64,000 nucleotides of DNA, taken from the NCBI GenBank assembly GCA_003599455.1, contig QZKF01000031.1, forward strand, positions 1-64,000. The letters run 5' to 3'. The position numbers and the translations under genes were made by a program. Shown here in pieces: positions 50,084 to 58,754 of the stretch (the first letter of the stretch is position 1; each line of letters begins with the position of its first letter). The DNA is from Comamonadaceae bacterium (GTDB lineage: Bacteria > Pseudomonadota > Gammaproteobacteria > Burkholderiales > Burkholderiaceae_C). The notes beneath the pieces were generated by a model. It saw nothing but the letters and a program-made list of their open reading frames with translations. It was not told where the DNA came from and ran no database searches.

Positions 50084-51284
50084 GCGGGCTCCCGGTGCCC
50101 ACGTCCTGGCAGGCGGCGATGCGCTGCGCCACGCCGGGCGCCTGGCCGGCGATCGAGCGCAGCAGGCCACCGGACTGGCGCACGTCGAAGCCGACGAAGT
50201 GCAGGCCCTCCAGCGCGCCCTGCCCACTCACCTCGGTCGGCATGCCGCGCTCGTCCAGCGGCAGCGGGGTGTGGGGGAACAGCTCGCGCAGCGCGGGGTC
50301 GTAGCCGGTGGCCAGCAGCACGGTGTCGAACGGGTGTTCGCTGCCGTCGGTGAAGCGCACGCCGCCGGCTGTGAGGGTTTCGATGCCGGGGTAGATCTGG
50401 ATGTCGCCGGCCTTGATGCGCTGCACGGTGCCGATGTCGATCATCGGCGTCTTGCCTTCCTCGCGCAGCTGGCGCAGCGGCGAGATGGCGGCGGTGTGCA
50501 GGCCGTAGCGGCTGAGGTCGCCCACGCTGAGGTCGCGAAACAGGGTGGCCAGCGCGTCGCCCCAGGCGGTGGGCAGCCTGGCCAGCATGATGCTGGAGAG
50601 CTGGGTGGGCCGGCCCAGCACGTCGCGCCGCACGATGTTGACCGGCGAGCGCACCGAAAGCGCGGCGCGCACACCGTGCTCGGCGAGATCGAGCGCGATC
50701 TCGGCGCCGGTGTTGCCCATGCCCACCACCAGCACGCGCTGGCCCGCAAAGGGCGCGGCGTTGCGGTAGCCGCGGCTGTGCAGCACGCGGCCTTCAAACC
50801 GGTCCTGGCCGGGCAGCGCGGGCGCGTGCGGCAGCCGGTTGGCGCCGGTGGCCACCACCACGTGGCGCGACACGATCTGCCGCCCGCCCGCGAAGCTGGT
50901 GCACCAGCGCCCCCCCAGGCCGCGCGGCGCGGGCTGGATGCCCAGCACCTCCTGCCCCAGCTCGGGCTGGATGCCGTGCTGCCGCGCGTAGGCCGCGAGG
51001 TAGTCCACCACGCCCTGGCGCGGCACGTAGCGCGGTGCGTCGGCCGGGAACGGCAGGCCCGGCAGGGCCGAGTGGGTCTTGACGGTGTGCAGGTGCAGGC
51101 GCTCGTAGTGGTGGCGCCAGGACGAAGCCACCTCCTGCGCCTTGTCCACCACCAGCGGCAGCGCCTGCCCGCGTTGCAGCAGGCAGGCCGCCACGGCCAG
51201 GCCGGCCGGGCCGGCGCCGATGACCAGGGTGTCGGTGGAGGTGTGGGCGTGGGGTTGGGGAGGTGTATGAGACGTGGTGTCCAT
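50073..51284 (-). CDS. flavin-containing monooxygenase-like NAD(P)/FAD oxidoreductase
   Basis: A 403-residue two-dinucleotide-domain protein. The FAD motif VIGAGPAGLAVAACLLQRG is near residue 21, HYERLHLHTVKTHSALPGLP follows, and the NADPH motif VVGMGNTGAEIALDLAEHG lies mid-protein, then LLATGYDPALRELF. The pattern fits YUCCA/FMO-type monooxygenases. The substrate is unknown. ATG 51284 gives the conserved start. A 92-base gap separates it from the lipoprotein gene. Confidence 0.85.
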   Translation of the reverse strand: MDTTSHTPPQPHAHTSTDTLVIGAGPAGLAVAACLLQRGQALPLVVDKAQEVASSWRHHYERLHLHTVKTHSALPGLPFPADAPRYVPRQGVVDYLAAYARQHGIQPELGQEVLGIQPAPRGLGGRWCTSFAGGRQIVSRHVVVATGANRLPHAPALPGQDRFEGRVLHSRGYRNAAPFAGQRVLVVGMGNTGAEIALDLAEHGVRAALSVRSPVNIVRRDVLGRPTQLSSIMLARLPTAWGDALATLFRDLSVGDLSRYGLHTAAISPLRQLREEGKTPMIDIGTVQRIKAGDIQIYPGIETLTAGGVRFTDGSEHPFDTVLLATGYDPALRELFPHTPLPLDERGMPTEVSGQGALEGLHFVGFDVRQSGGLLRSIAGQAPGVAQRIAACQDVGTGSPHAG

Positions 51285-51376
51285 GGTGGCCCGTGGCTGT
51301 GTGCGGCCAGTGTGGCCGGCACGCGCACGGCGCGCCATGGGGGCTTTCACCCGGGGCGGGCAGGCCGCCCCCGCTG

Positions 51377-51976
51377 TCAACGCTCCCCGTTGGCGATGTA
51401 CTCGACGTCGGACACCACACCAGCCGCGTCGAAGGACACGATGAGGGAGTGGTTGAAGAACTTCATGTTGAAGACGCTGCCCTTGGCGTGCGCATAGCTG
51501 TACATGGCGGCCGTCTCGCCCCGGGTCTTGATGAACGGATACACGCCGCTGCCATTGGGTCGACCCAGGAGGGCCAGCACCTCGGCGCGGGTTGTCTTGC
51601 CCTTGACGATGTTGCGCACCCTGGATTCGTCGAAGTCGGTCGCATCGGTCGGGAACGAGCTGACGAACTCCTCGGCCACCAGCAGGTCGTTGTGGGTCAG
51701 GAACACCATGGCGCGGGCCGGCACGACGCCCGGGTACTTGCCGGTGCCGGCGCCCTCGGCATACACATAGCGGGACATCTTGAGCTTCTCGCCGTTGCGC
51801 AACGACTCGCCCGTCTGCTCCGGCGGGCCCATGACCTGGTTGACCTGCGCCAGCGTGGATTTTCCGACCTGCAGTGCACCGGCGTCGGGGCGTTTGAAGT
51901 TGGTCCCCGCGCAGCCGCTCAGGACGGCGACGGTGGCGACAGTGGCAAGGAACTTGAAGAGCGGGATGGATGTCAT
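51377..51976 (-). CDS. SmpA/OmlA (BamE-like) lipoprotein
   Basis: A 199-residue lipoprotein. The signal ends in lipobox LSGC with Cys22. Two BamE-type repeats follow: GKSTLAQVNQVMGPPEQTG and GKTTRAEVLALLGRP. It is longer than BamE (about 110 residues), because the domain is duplicated. It likely sits in the outer-membrane inner leaflet. ATG 51976 is used because the signal peptide begins there. Confidence 0.8.
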   Translation of the reverse strand: MTSIPLFKFLATVATVAVLSGCAGTNFKRPDAGALQVGKSTLAQVNQVMGPPEQTGESLRNGEKLKMSRYVYAEGAGTGKYPGVVPARAMVFLTHNDLLVAEEFVSSFPTDATDFDESRVRNIVKGKTTRAEVLALLGRPNGSGVYPFIKTRGETAAMYSYAHAKGSVFNMKFFNHSLIVSFDAAGVVSDVEYIANGER

Positions 51977-52113
51977 GTGTCGAGGTCGGTTCAAGGCAGC
52001 GGCAGGGAGGAACGCACGCGCCAGGATGGCCACCGGAACACCCAGGCGTGGCGGCATTCTGTCCGATGACCCGGAAAAGGCCAGAGGCTTCAGTCAAGCC
52101 GGCGACTCCCATG

Positions 52114-53385
52114 TCAAGGCTGCAGGCCGGCCGCCCGCGCCATCAGGAAGGCCTTCTCGCGCTCGTTGCCCGCAAGGCCCGCCGCGCGCTCGAATTCGGC
52201 GCGCGCCTCGCCGTCGCGGCCCAGCCTGGCCAGCAGGTCGCCGCGCACGCTGGGCAGCCAGTGGTACTGGCGCAGGGCCTTGTTCTTGAGCAGGGCATCG
52301 ACCAGCACCAGGCCCGCGGCCGGGCCGGCGTGCATGGAGACGGCCACGGCGCGGTTGAGCTCGACCACCGGCGACGGGGCCACGCGGGCGAGCTCGCCGT
52401 ACAGCGCGGCGATGCGCGCCCAGTCGGTGTCGGCGGCCCGCGGCGCGCGCCCATGGCAGGCCGCGATCGCACCCTGCAGGTGGTAGGGGCCGGGCGCGGC
52501 CGTCAGCAGGTCGGCGCGAGCGAGCGCGTCCAGCCCGCGCCGGATCAGCAGGTGGTCCCAGCGGCTGCGGTCCTGGTCGTTCAGCAACACCGGGCGGCCC
52601 TGGGCGTCGGTGCGCGCCGCGGTACGCGAGGCCTGGATCTCCATCAGCGCGAGCAGGCCGTGCACCTCGGGCTGCTGTGGCGCGATGCCGGCCAGCATGC
52701 GGCCCAGGCGCAGCGCCTCGTCGCACAGGGCCGGGCGCATCCAGTCGCCGCCGCTGGTGGCGGTGTAGCCCTCGTTGAAGACCAGGTACACCACCTCGAG
52801 CACCGAGGCCAGTCGCTCGCCCAGCGCCGGGCCGCGCGGCACCTCGTAGGGCACACCGGCGTCGCTGAGCGTGCGCTTGGCGCGCACGATGCGCTGCGCG
52901 ATCGTGGCCTCGGGCACCAGGAAGGCGCGCGCGATCTCGTGCGTGGTGAGGCCGCCGAGCAGCTTGAGCGTGAGGGCCACGCGCGCGTCGGTCGAGAGCA
53001 CGGGGTGGCAGGCGGTGAAGACCAGGCGCAGCAGGTCGTCGCCGATGTCGTCCTGGCGGGCCTCGTCGAGCGCGTCCACGAAGTCGGGCACGTGCGTCGC
53101 GCCCAGCGCCTCCAGGTCGGCGGCGATGTCCTCGTGCCGCGCATCGGCCATCTGGCGGTGGCGCAGGTGGTCGAGGGCGCGGCGCTTGGCGGTGGTCATC
53201 AGCCAGGCGGCGGGGTTGTCGGGTACGCCGTCCCTGGGCCAGTGTTCCAGCGCGGCCACCAGCGCGTCCTGCGCGAGTTCCTCGGCCACGCCGATGTCGC
53301 GCACCACGCGCGCCACGGACGCGGTGATGCGCGCCGACTCGAGGCGCCAGACGGTGGCAATGGCCTGGTGGACACCGGAATGCAT
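52114..53385 (-). CDS. ECF42-type sigma factor with C-terminal TPR-like domain
   Basis: A 423-residue protein. The sigma-2 region (about 10-80) has VVRDIGVAEELAQDALVAAL and PAAWLMTTAKRRALDHLR; the sigma-4 region has LTTHEIARAFLVPEATIAQR. A long helical C-terminus, LNRAVAVSMHAGPAAGLVLVD and RGDLLARLGRDGEARAEF, is the TPR-like extension (DUF6596 region) of ECF42 factors. No anti-sigma gene is adjacent, as is usual for this group. ECF42 genes occur with DGPF proteins; three lie nearby. It follows the VOC gene by 17 bases. Confidence 0.87.
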   Translation of the reverse strand: MHSGVHQAIATVWRLESARITASVARVVRDIGVAEELAQDALVAALEHWPRDGVPDNPAAWLMTTAKRRALDHLRHRQMADARHEDIAADLEALGATHVPDFVDALDEARQDDIGDDLLRLVFTACHPVLSTDARVALTLKLLGGLTTHEIARAFLVPEATIAQRIVRAKRTLSDAGVPYEVPRGPALGERLASVLEVVYLVFNEGYTATSGGDWMRPALCDEALRLGRMLAGIAPQQPEVHGLLALMEIQASRTAARTDAQGRPVLLNDQDRSRWDHLLIRRGLDALARADLLTAAPGPYHLQGAIAACHGRAPRAADTDWARIAALYGELARVAPSPVVELNRAVAVSMHAGPAAGLVLVDALLKNKALRQYHWLPSVRGDLLARLGRDGEARAEFERAAGLAGNEREKAFLMARAAGLQP

Positions 53386-53402
53386 GGGCCGAATTTACAT
53401 CG

Positions 53403-53813
53403 TCACATCTGCGCGGGGGCGGCGCTCTCGTCCATCCAGAACACCTCCCACTGGTGGCCGTCGAGGTCGGCAAAGCCGTGCTGGACCATGAAGCCGTGGT
53501 CCTGCGGCGCGTTGGGCGTGGTGGCCCCGGCCGCGACGGCTTTGGCCACCAGCTCGTCCACCTCGGCGCGGCTGTCGCACGAGAGCGCGATCAGCACCTC
53601 GGTGGCCTTCTTCGCGTCGGAGATCGGCAGTTTGGTGAAACCCTGGAAGAAGGGCTCGACCAGCAGCATGGCGTAGATGTTCTCCGCGATTTCCAGGCAG
53701 GCGCCCTGCGCGTTGGTGAACCGCGGGTTGAAGTTCAGGCCCAGGGCCTTGAAGAAGGCCTGCGAGCGGGCCATGTCCTTGATGGGCAGATTGACGAAGA
53801 TCTGGCGCAGCAT
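53403..53813 (-). CDS. VOC/glyoxalase family protein
   Basis: A 136-residue VOC-fold protein: QIFVNLPIKDMARSQAFFKALG, then FTNAQGACLEIAENIYAMLL and the C-terminal DHGFMVQHGFADLDGHQWEVFW. The second half resembles the PF00903 glyoxalase/lactoylglutathione-lyase-like family. Reaction unknown. It sits between the SRPBCC and sigma genes in the ECF42 cluster. Confidence 0.85.
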   Translation of the reverse strand: MLRQIFVNLPIKDMARSQAFFKALGLNFNPRFTNAQGACLEIAENIYAMLLVEPFFQGFTKLPISDAKKATEVLIALSCDSRAEVDELVAKAVAAGATTPNAPQDHGFMVQHGFADLDGHQWEVFWMDESAAPAQM

Positions 53814-53833
53814 GGGGTTCTCCTTGCGGTGTT

Positions 53834-54277
53834 TCAGTGGGTGCTTTCGCACAGGGTCTTGAGGCGTTCCAGGGCGAGCGGCCAGGTTCTGGCCATCATG
53901 TCTTCGTACTCGCCAAACACCTCCGCCGACACCCGCACGCGGGTGCCGCCACGCTCGTCGCTGAACGTGTAGTTCTCGTAACAGGGCGCCCAGGCCCGCA
54001 CCGCGTCGCTGGTCGTGTCCTCCTGTCCGTTCTCGATCATGCCAAGGTGGCGGATGGACACGAACTCGGCGGGGCGGTGTTCGGCGATTTCGGACACCAT
54101 GCCGTTGCCGGCCGGGTCCAGGAAACGGATCGCCTCGCCCGCGTTCCAGGAGCCCTCGAACCGCGAGCCTTCGCAGAAAGCGCTGGTCCACTGCTCGTAG
54201 GTGGGCGACTGCAGCATGGTGGCCCACACGCGTTCGCGCGGCGCCTGGATGAAGATGTCGAAGTGTTGCGTCTTCAT
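53834..54277 (-). CDS. SRPBCC/AHSA1-like protein
   Basis: A 147-residue START/Bet v1-fold protein: IFIQAPRERVWATMLQSPTYEQW and SFEGSW-like SRFEGSWNAGEAIRFL, then WPLALERLKTLCE. AHSA1-like proteins of this size bind hydrophobic ligands and are common companions of DGPF and VOC genes. ATG 54277 lies 11 bases after the YciI gene. Confidence 0.85.
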   Translation of the reverse strand: MKTQHFDIFIQAPRERVWATMLQSPTYEQWTSAFCEGSRFEGSWNAGEAIRFLDPAGNGMVSEIAEHRPAEFVSIRHLGMIENGQEDTTSDAVRAWAPCYENYTFSDERGGTRVRVSAEVFGEYEDMMARTWPLALERLKTLCESTH

Positions 54278-54288
54278 GGTGCGTCTCC

Positions 54289-54720
54289 TCAGCGCTTGTT
54301 GCCCTGCATGGCATCGAGCTTCTTGAAATCCTCCAGCGGCTCGCTGGGCGGGAAGTCTTCCAGCTCGTAGAGCTGGCGCAGTTCGATCACGGCGTCCTTG
54401 CCACGGCCGGCCGGGTTGGGGAAACGCCGGCTCCATTCCAGGGCCTCCTCGCGCGAGCGCACCTGGATCAGGGTGTAGCCGGCGATGAGTTCCTTGGCTT
54501 CGGCGAAGGGGCCATCGACGACACGCTTCCTGCCGTCGGCGCTGTAGTGCACGCGCCAGCCCTTGCGGCTGGGGTGCAGGCCCGAGCCGTCGAGCAGCAC
54601 GCCGGCCTGGGCCAGTTCCTCGTGGTAGCGGACCATCTCCGCCATCAGCGCCTCGTCGGGCGCGGGGGTGGTCTCGGCTTCGAATTCGTCGCAGGACTTG
54701 ACGATGATCATGAATCGCAT
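54289..54720 (-). CDS. YciI/DGPF domain protein
   Basis: A 143-residue DGPF protein: RFMIIVKSCDEFEAE at the N-terminus, then KRVVDGPFAEAKELIAGYTLI with the signature, and a C-terminal tail rich in charged residues. It is part of the ECF42 regulon candidate cluster, 24 bases after a VOC gene. Confidence 0.88.
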   Translation of the reverse strand: MRFMIIVKSCDEFEAETTPAPDEALMAEMVRYHEELAQAGVLLDGSGLHPSRKGWRVHYSADGRKRVVDGPFAEAKELIAGYTLIQVRSREEALEWSRRFPNPAGRGKDAVIELRQLYELEDFPPSEPLEDFKKLDAMQGNKR

Positions 54721-54744
54721 GGGGTTCTCCTTGGCGGGTGGTGT

Positions 54745-55227
54745 TCAGGGGTGGTCGAAGGCGTGTTGAAGCGCGGCGATGTCGAGCTTGCCCATGCCCA
54801 GCAGCGCCACGGTCACGCTCTGGCGGCGCTCGGCGTCGGGGTGCTGCAGCATCTGCATGAGCTGCTCGGGCACGATCTGCCAGGAGACGCCATAGCGGTC
54901 CTGCAGCCAGCCGCAGCGCTCCTGCTCGGGCACGGCCGAGAGCTGCGTCCAGTAGTGATCCACCTCCTGCTGCGTCGTGCAGCGCACCACGAAGGAGATG
55001 GCGGGGGAAAACTGGAAATGCGGCCCGCCGTTGAGTGCGGTGTGGTGCTGACCGTCGAGTTCGAAGTCGATCGTGAGCACGGTGCCTTCGGGCAGGCTCG
55101 CACGGGGGCCGTAATGGGTGATCGCGCCGATGCGCGAGTTCGGGAACACCGACACGTAGAACCGGGCGGCTTCTTCGGCCTGGTGGTCGAACCACAGGCA
55201 GGGCTGGGTGCGGGGCAAGGTCTTCAT
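54745..55227 (-). CDS. PhnB-like VOC protein (3-demethylubiquinone methyltransferase-like fold)
   Basis: A 160-residue protein. PCLWFDHQAEEAARFYVSVFPN, ALNGGPHFQFSPAISFVV and the RYGVSWQIVP block define the PhnB/YdcJ-like VOC family. Despite database names such as 3-demethylubiquinone-9 3-methyltransferase, it lacks a methyltransferase fold. A candidate ECF42 promoter lies 36 bases upstream. A related protein is encoded at 57401-57880. Confidence 0.87.
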   Translation of the reverse strand: MKTLPRTQPCLWFDHQAEEAARFYVSVFPNSRIGAITHYGPRASLPEGTVLTIDFELDGQHHTALNGGPHFQFSPAISFVVRCTTQQEVDHYWTQLSAVPEQERCGWLQDRYGVSWQIVPEQLMQMLQHPDAERRQSVTVALLGMGKLDIAALQHAFDHP

Positions 55228-55262
55228 CGAAAACTCCTGTTGAAGCGGGATTCAACCGGTAC

Positions 55263-55289
55263 GACGAAGCAGGGGCGCGGTTTTCGACA
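55263..55289 (-). promoter_or_regulatory. candidate ECF42 promoter
   Basis: Read on the minus strand, TGTCGA (55284-55289) is followed after 17 bases by CGTC (55263-55266). This matches the published ECF42 consensus, TGTCGA at -35 and CG(A/T)C at -10. It lies just upstream of the VOC gene starting at 55227 in the operon that ends with the sigma gene, so it would give self-activation. Confidence 0.6.
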
Positions 55290-55319
55290 GACCACGCCCG
55301 ATTCGGGGAAAACCCGGGG

Positions 55320-55685
55320 TCAGCCCCGGCTGTCGTCGTAGCACGGGCCCAGCGCCCGCACCTCCACGGTGGCCCATTCAGCCGCCGGGCATTCGTGGGC
55401 GATCGCCACGGCCTCGGCCATGCTGTCGCAGTCGAGCAGGAAGAAGCCACCGATCATTTCCTTGGCCTCGGCAAACGGGCCATCCACCACCTGGGGCTTG
55501 CCGCCCCCGGTGTGCACGCGCACCGCCTGCGACTGCGAGGCCAGTGATTCGACCGCCAGCAGCTTGCCGCGCGCCTTGAGCGACTCGCCAAACCGCTGCA
55601 TCCGGGCGTACACCTCGCGGCCTTGCGCCTCGGTGCGGGTGCCGCGCTGGTCGGTGGGTTCGACGATCAGGAGCATGTGGGACAT
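55320..55685 (-). CDS. YciI/DGPF domain protein
   Basis: A 121-residue DGPF protein: LLIVEPTDQRG, then GKPQVVDGPFAEAKEMIGGFFLL with the signature motif. It lies upstream of the candidate ECF42 promoter and is separated from the VOC gene by 92 bases, so it may have its own promoter. It is divergent from the cupin gene. Confidence 0.87.
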   Translation of the reverse strand: MSHMLLIVEPTDQRGTRTEAQGREVYARMQRFGESLKARGKLLAVESLASQSQAVRVHTGGGKPQVVDGPFAEAKEMIGGFFLLDCDSMAEAVAIAHECPAAEWATVEVRALGPCYDDSRG

Positions 55686-55761
55686 GGTGTGCCTTTCTCT
55701 GAACAGAAGGCCGCCATGCTACCGCTTGACCGCGCCGCACAAACACCCACAATGTCAGGCC

Positions 55762-56043
55762 ATGAACATCTCCAACTTCGAAGCCTTTCGTCTCCAGGCC
55801 CTGACCGAGGGCTATGACGAAGCGCTCGAACGCGAATGGGCACCCCTGACCCTGCTGGACATGCATACCCACCCCTTCGCCGCGAAGGCGGTGGTCACGC
55901 GCGGCGAAATGTGGCTCACCGTGGGCGACCTCACGCGCCAGCTGCGCCCGGGCGACACCTTCGAGATCGAGCGCGACGAGCCGCACGCCGAGCGCTATGG
56001 CAGCGAAGGCGCGGCCTACTGGGTGGCGCGGCGCAACGACTGA
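55762..56043 (+). CDS. small cupin protein
   Basis: A 93-residue single-domain cupin. LDMHTHPFAAKAVVTRGEMWL and LRPGDTFEIERDEPHAERYG carry the two metal-binding cupin motifs (H-x-H, E and a later H). ATG 55762 gives a complete domain. Such small cupins bind a metal and a small ligand; the role is unknown. It is divergent from the YciI gene across 76 bases. Confidence 0.85.
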   Translation: MNISNFEAFRLQALTEGYDEALEREWAPLTLLDMHTHPFAAKAVVTRGEMWLTVGDLTRQLRPGDTFEIERDEPHAERYGSEGAAYWVARRND

Positions 56044-56082
56044 GGCCACCGCCTCCCACGCCCGGGGGATGCGGGGCGCGGT

Positions 56083-57294
56083 CTAGTGGCCCGCCGCCGG
56101 CTCCAGCAGCACATACAGCCCCATCACCGGCTTCTGCTGGTCTTCGCGCAGCGGCGCCTGCCAGGTCTGGCGCACCTGAAAACCGTGCGCCTTCGCCAGA
56201 CGCTCGACATACGGTAGCGAATGCGCGTAGCGCAGGCTGGGCCGCAGCTGCGGTTCCAGGCCTTCGATGGCCAGCTCGACCGAGAAGGCGAAGCAGCCCC
56301 CGGGCCTCAGGCGCTGGCGCACGGCGGCAAACACCGCGTCGAGCGCACCCACGTAGATGAACACGTCGGCCGCGATCACCAGGTCGGCGGACTCGGTCTG
56401 CGCCTGCAGGAAGCCCAGCAGGTCGCCCTGCTCCACGCGCCGGTAGGCGCCGCTGGCGCGCGAACGCTCGACCATGGCCTGCGCCAGGTCCACGCCGTCC
56501 ACCGCGTCGGCATGGTCGCGGATGCGCTGGCCGCACAGGCCGGTGCCGCAACCCAGGTCGAGCACCAGCGGGTAGCGCTGGCCACCGGTGCACAGCGGCG
56601 CGAGCAGGGTCTCGTGCGCCTGGTACTTCAGGTGCTGGACCAGGTGGGTCTGGAAATCGTCGGCGTAGTCGTCGAACAGCGCCTCCACATACACGCGCGG
56701 CGGCTGGGCGGGCGCGGCCTCGCCGCTGAGCACCGAGGCGAGGTAGAAGCGGTGCAGGGTTTCGTCGCCGCCATGGGCGAGGGCCTGCTCGAAGCAGCGC
56801 GCGGCCTCGGCATGTCGACCGGCCTCGCGCAGCACGCTGCCGCGCTGGCTCCAGGCCTCGGCCAGCGTGGGCTCGAGCGCCAGCGCATGGTCCAGCGCAC
56901 GCAGGGCATCGGCGGGTTGCCGTTCAAGACGCAACAGGCACAGGGCAAGCGAGAGCCAGAGCTGGGCGGTGGACGCGCCGAGCCGGATGCCCTCCTGCAA
57001 GGCCTGCGCGGCAGGGGCCCAGTTCGACAGCGCCTCGTGCGACAGGCCCAGCGCGACCCAGGCGTCGCGGTGCGTCGGGTCGGCCTTCGTGGCCTGCGTC
57101 AGCGTGGCCACCGCGGCGGCCCACTGGCCGAGCCGGCACTGCGTGACACCCAGGTTGGCCAGGATGGAAGGGCGCCCCGGCACGAGCGCGAGCGCGGCCT
57201 GGTAGCGGGCCGCGGCGTCGTCCAGCTGGCCGGCCTCGAAGAGCGCGTTACCTGCGAAGAAATGGGCTTTGGCTTGTTCTATGGGGTCGGTCAT
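56083..57294 (-). CDS. TPR-repeat SAM-dependent methyltransferase
   Basis: A 403-residue fusion. Residues 1-190 are about five TPR units (for example AKAHFFAGNALFEAGQLDDA and AWSQRGSVLREAGRHAEAAR). A linker with YVEALFDDYADDFQTHL follows, then a class I methyltransferase with motif I LVLDLGCGTGLCG (243-255) and DLVIAADVFIYVGALD. The acceptor is unknown; the TPR part may hold a protein partner. ATG 57294 is used since upstream in-frame codons look non-coding. Confidence 0.87.
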   Translation of the reverse strand: MTDPIEQAKAHFFAGNALFEAGQLDDAAARYQAALALVPGRPSILANLGVTQCRLGQWAAAVATLTQATKADPTHRDAWVALGLSHEALSNWAPAAQALQEGIRLGASTAQLWLSLALCLLRLERQPADALRALDHALALEPTLAEAWSQRGSVLREAGRHAEAARCFEQALAHGGDETLHRFYLASVLSGEAAPAQPPRVYVEALFDDYADDFQTHLVQHLKYQAHETLLAPLCTGGQRYPLVLDLGCGTGLCGQRIRDHADAVDGVDLAQAMVERSRASGAYRRVEQGDLLGFLQAQTESADLVIAADVFIYVGALDAVFAAVRQRLRPGGCFAFSVELAIEGLEPQLRPSLRYAHSLPYVERLAKAHGFQVRQTWQAPLREDQQKPVMGLYVLLEPAAGH

Positions 57295-57400
57295 GGCGGC
57301 GTACCTTACACCAGCGGCTTGACCGGCGCCCATGCGTATTCGCGTGTGAGTTGATGGAACGGCCGCGAATGCCGACACTCCGTGCTTCAGGAGGCACCCC

Positions 57401-57880
57401 ATGACCAGCAAGAACACGATCTGCATCTGGTACGAGCGCGACGCGCTGGACGCCGCGCACTTCTATGCCGCCACGTTCCCCGACAGCGCGGTCGGCACCA
57501 TCCTCCATGCACCGGGGGACTACCCCGATGGCAAGCAGGACGATGTGCTGACGGTCGAGTTCACCGTCGCCGGCATCCCCTGCCTCGGGCTCAACGGCGG
57601 CCCGCACTTCAAGCACAGCGAAGCCTTCTCGTTCCAGATCGCCACCGACGACCAGGCCGAAACCGACCGCTTGTGGAACGCGGTGGTGGGCAACGGCGGA
57701 CAGGAGAGCGCGTGCGGCTGGTGCAAGGACCGCTGGGGACTGTCGTGGCAGATCACCCCGCGCGCCCTCACCGAGGCGCTGGCCGACCACGATCGCGCGG
57801 CGGCGAAACGCGCGTTCGAAGCCATGATGTCCATGGGCAAGATCGACATCGCCGCGATCGAGGCAGCGCGGCGGGGCTGA
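57401..57880 (+). CDS. PhnB-like VOC protein
   Basis: A 159-residue protein similar to that at 54745-55227: ICIWYERDALDAAHFYAATFPD, then LNGGPHFKHSEAFSFQIA and RWGLSWQITPRALTE. CAGGAGG precedes ATG 57401. It is on the opposite strand from the ECF42 cluster; no TGTCGA-CGTC element is seen upstream. Confidence 0.87.
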   Translation: MTSKNTICIWYERDALDAAHFYAATFPDSAVGTILHAPGDYPDGKQDDVLTVEFTVAGIPCLGLNGGPHFKHSEAFSFQIATDDQAETDRLWNAVVGNGGQESACGWCKDRWGLSWQITPRALTEALADHDRAAAKRAFEAMMSMGKIDIAAIEAARRG

Positions 57881-57918
57881 AGTGCCTCCCTCACCAGCGT
57901 ATCTTGAAGGAGTGCACC

Positions 57919-58728
57919 TTGAATGTTTCCTCCACGTTTCTCGCCACGGACGGCGACGGATACGAGCTCAACATGGGCCGATGGAGCAAGCTGCTGGCGC
58001 GCCCCTTTCTTGATTTCGTCGGCAGCGCGCCCCGCGAGCGCGTTCTCGATGTGGGCTGCGGCACCGGCCACCTGGCATCGGCGGTGATCGAGCGTGCTGA
58101 TCCGCTCGCAGTGTGCGGCATCGATCTGTCACCCGCCTATATCGAGCACGCCAAGGCGCACACATCAGACCCCCGACTGGATTTTCAGGTCGGCGACGCC
58201 TGTGCACTGCCCTACCCCGAGAGCAGCTTCGACCGGGTGCTGTCGCTGCTGGTGCTTCACTTCGTCCCGCGGGCACACGACGCCATCGTGGAAATGCGCC
58301 GGGTGGCCCGGCCGGGTGCGGTGGTCGGCGCGGCCGTGTGGGATGCGCGCGGCGGATTTGTCGCCAACCGGCTGTTCTTCGACACCGCCGCAGCCCTGGA
58401 CCCGAAGGCCTCTGAACGGCGCGCGAAGAACTATTCCAGGCCGATGACACGCCCCGGCGAACTGGCGGCGGCGTGGCGCAGCGCGGGCTTCGTGGAGGTG
58501 CGTGAAGCGCAGATCGGCATCCGGATGGACTACCCCTCGTTCGCCGACTACTGGGCCCCTTACCTCGGGAAAGACGGCCCGGGCGCCGAGTACGTGGGCA
58601 CGCTGACGGCAGCGGAGCGCCAGCGGCTGGAGGCGGCCGTGAGAGCCGCGTACCTGGACGGCGAGGCCGATGGACCCCGCTCCTACGCGGCGCTGGCCTG
58701 GGCCGTCACGGGAACCAGGCCGCATTGA
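57919..58728 (+). CDS. class I SAM-dependent methyltransferase
   Basis: A 269-residue methyltransferase. Motif I is VLDVGCGTGHLASAV, then GIDLSPAYIEHAK and ACALPYPESSFDRVLSLLVL, as in UbiE/Methyltransf_11 enzymes that act on small molecules. TTG 57919 is preferred because GAAGGAG ends six bases before it; ATG 57973 would cut into the conserved YELNMGRWS start. Substrate unknown. Confidence 0.8.
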   Translation: MNVSSTFLATDGDGYELNMGRWSKLLARPFLDFVGSAPRERVLDVGCGTGHLASAVIERADPLAVCGIDLSPAYIEHAKAHTSDPRLDFQVGDACALPYPESSFDRVLSLLVLHFVPRAHDAIVEMRRVARPGAVVGAAVWDARGGFVANRLFFDTAAALDPKASERRAKNYSRPMTRPGELAAAWRSAGFVEVREAQIGIRMDYPSFADYWAPYLGKDGPGAEYVGTLTAAERQRLEAAVRAAYLDGEADGPRSYAALAWAVTGTRPH

Positions 58729-58754
58729 CCGCCTGGAAGATCCGCCTCGACAGA

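Noticed and set aside
54745..57880. Ubiquinone-biosynthesis methyltransferases at 54745-55227 and 57401-57880
   Set aside because: The proteins are VOC-fold without a SAM-binding motif; the methyltransferase name is a database legacy.
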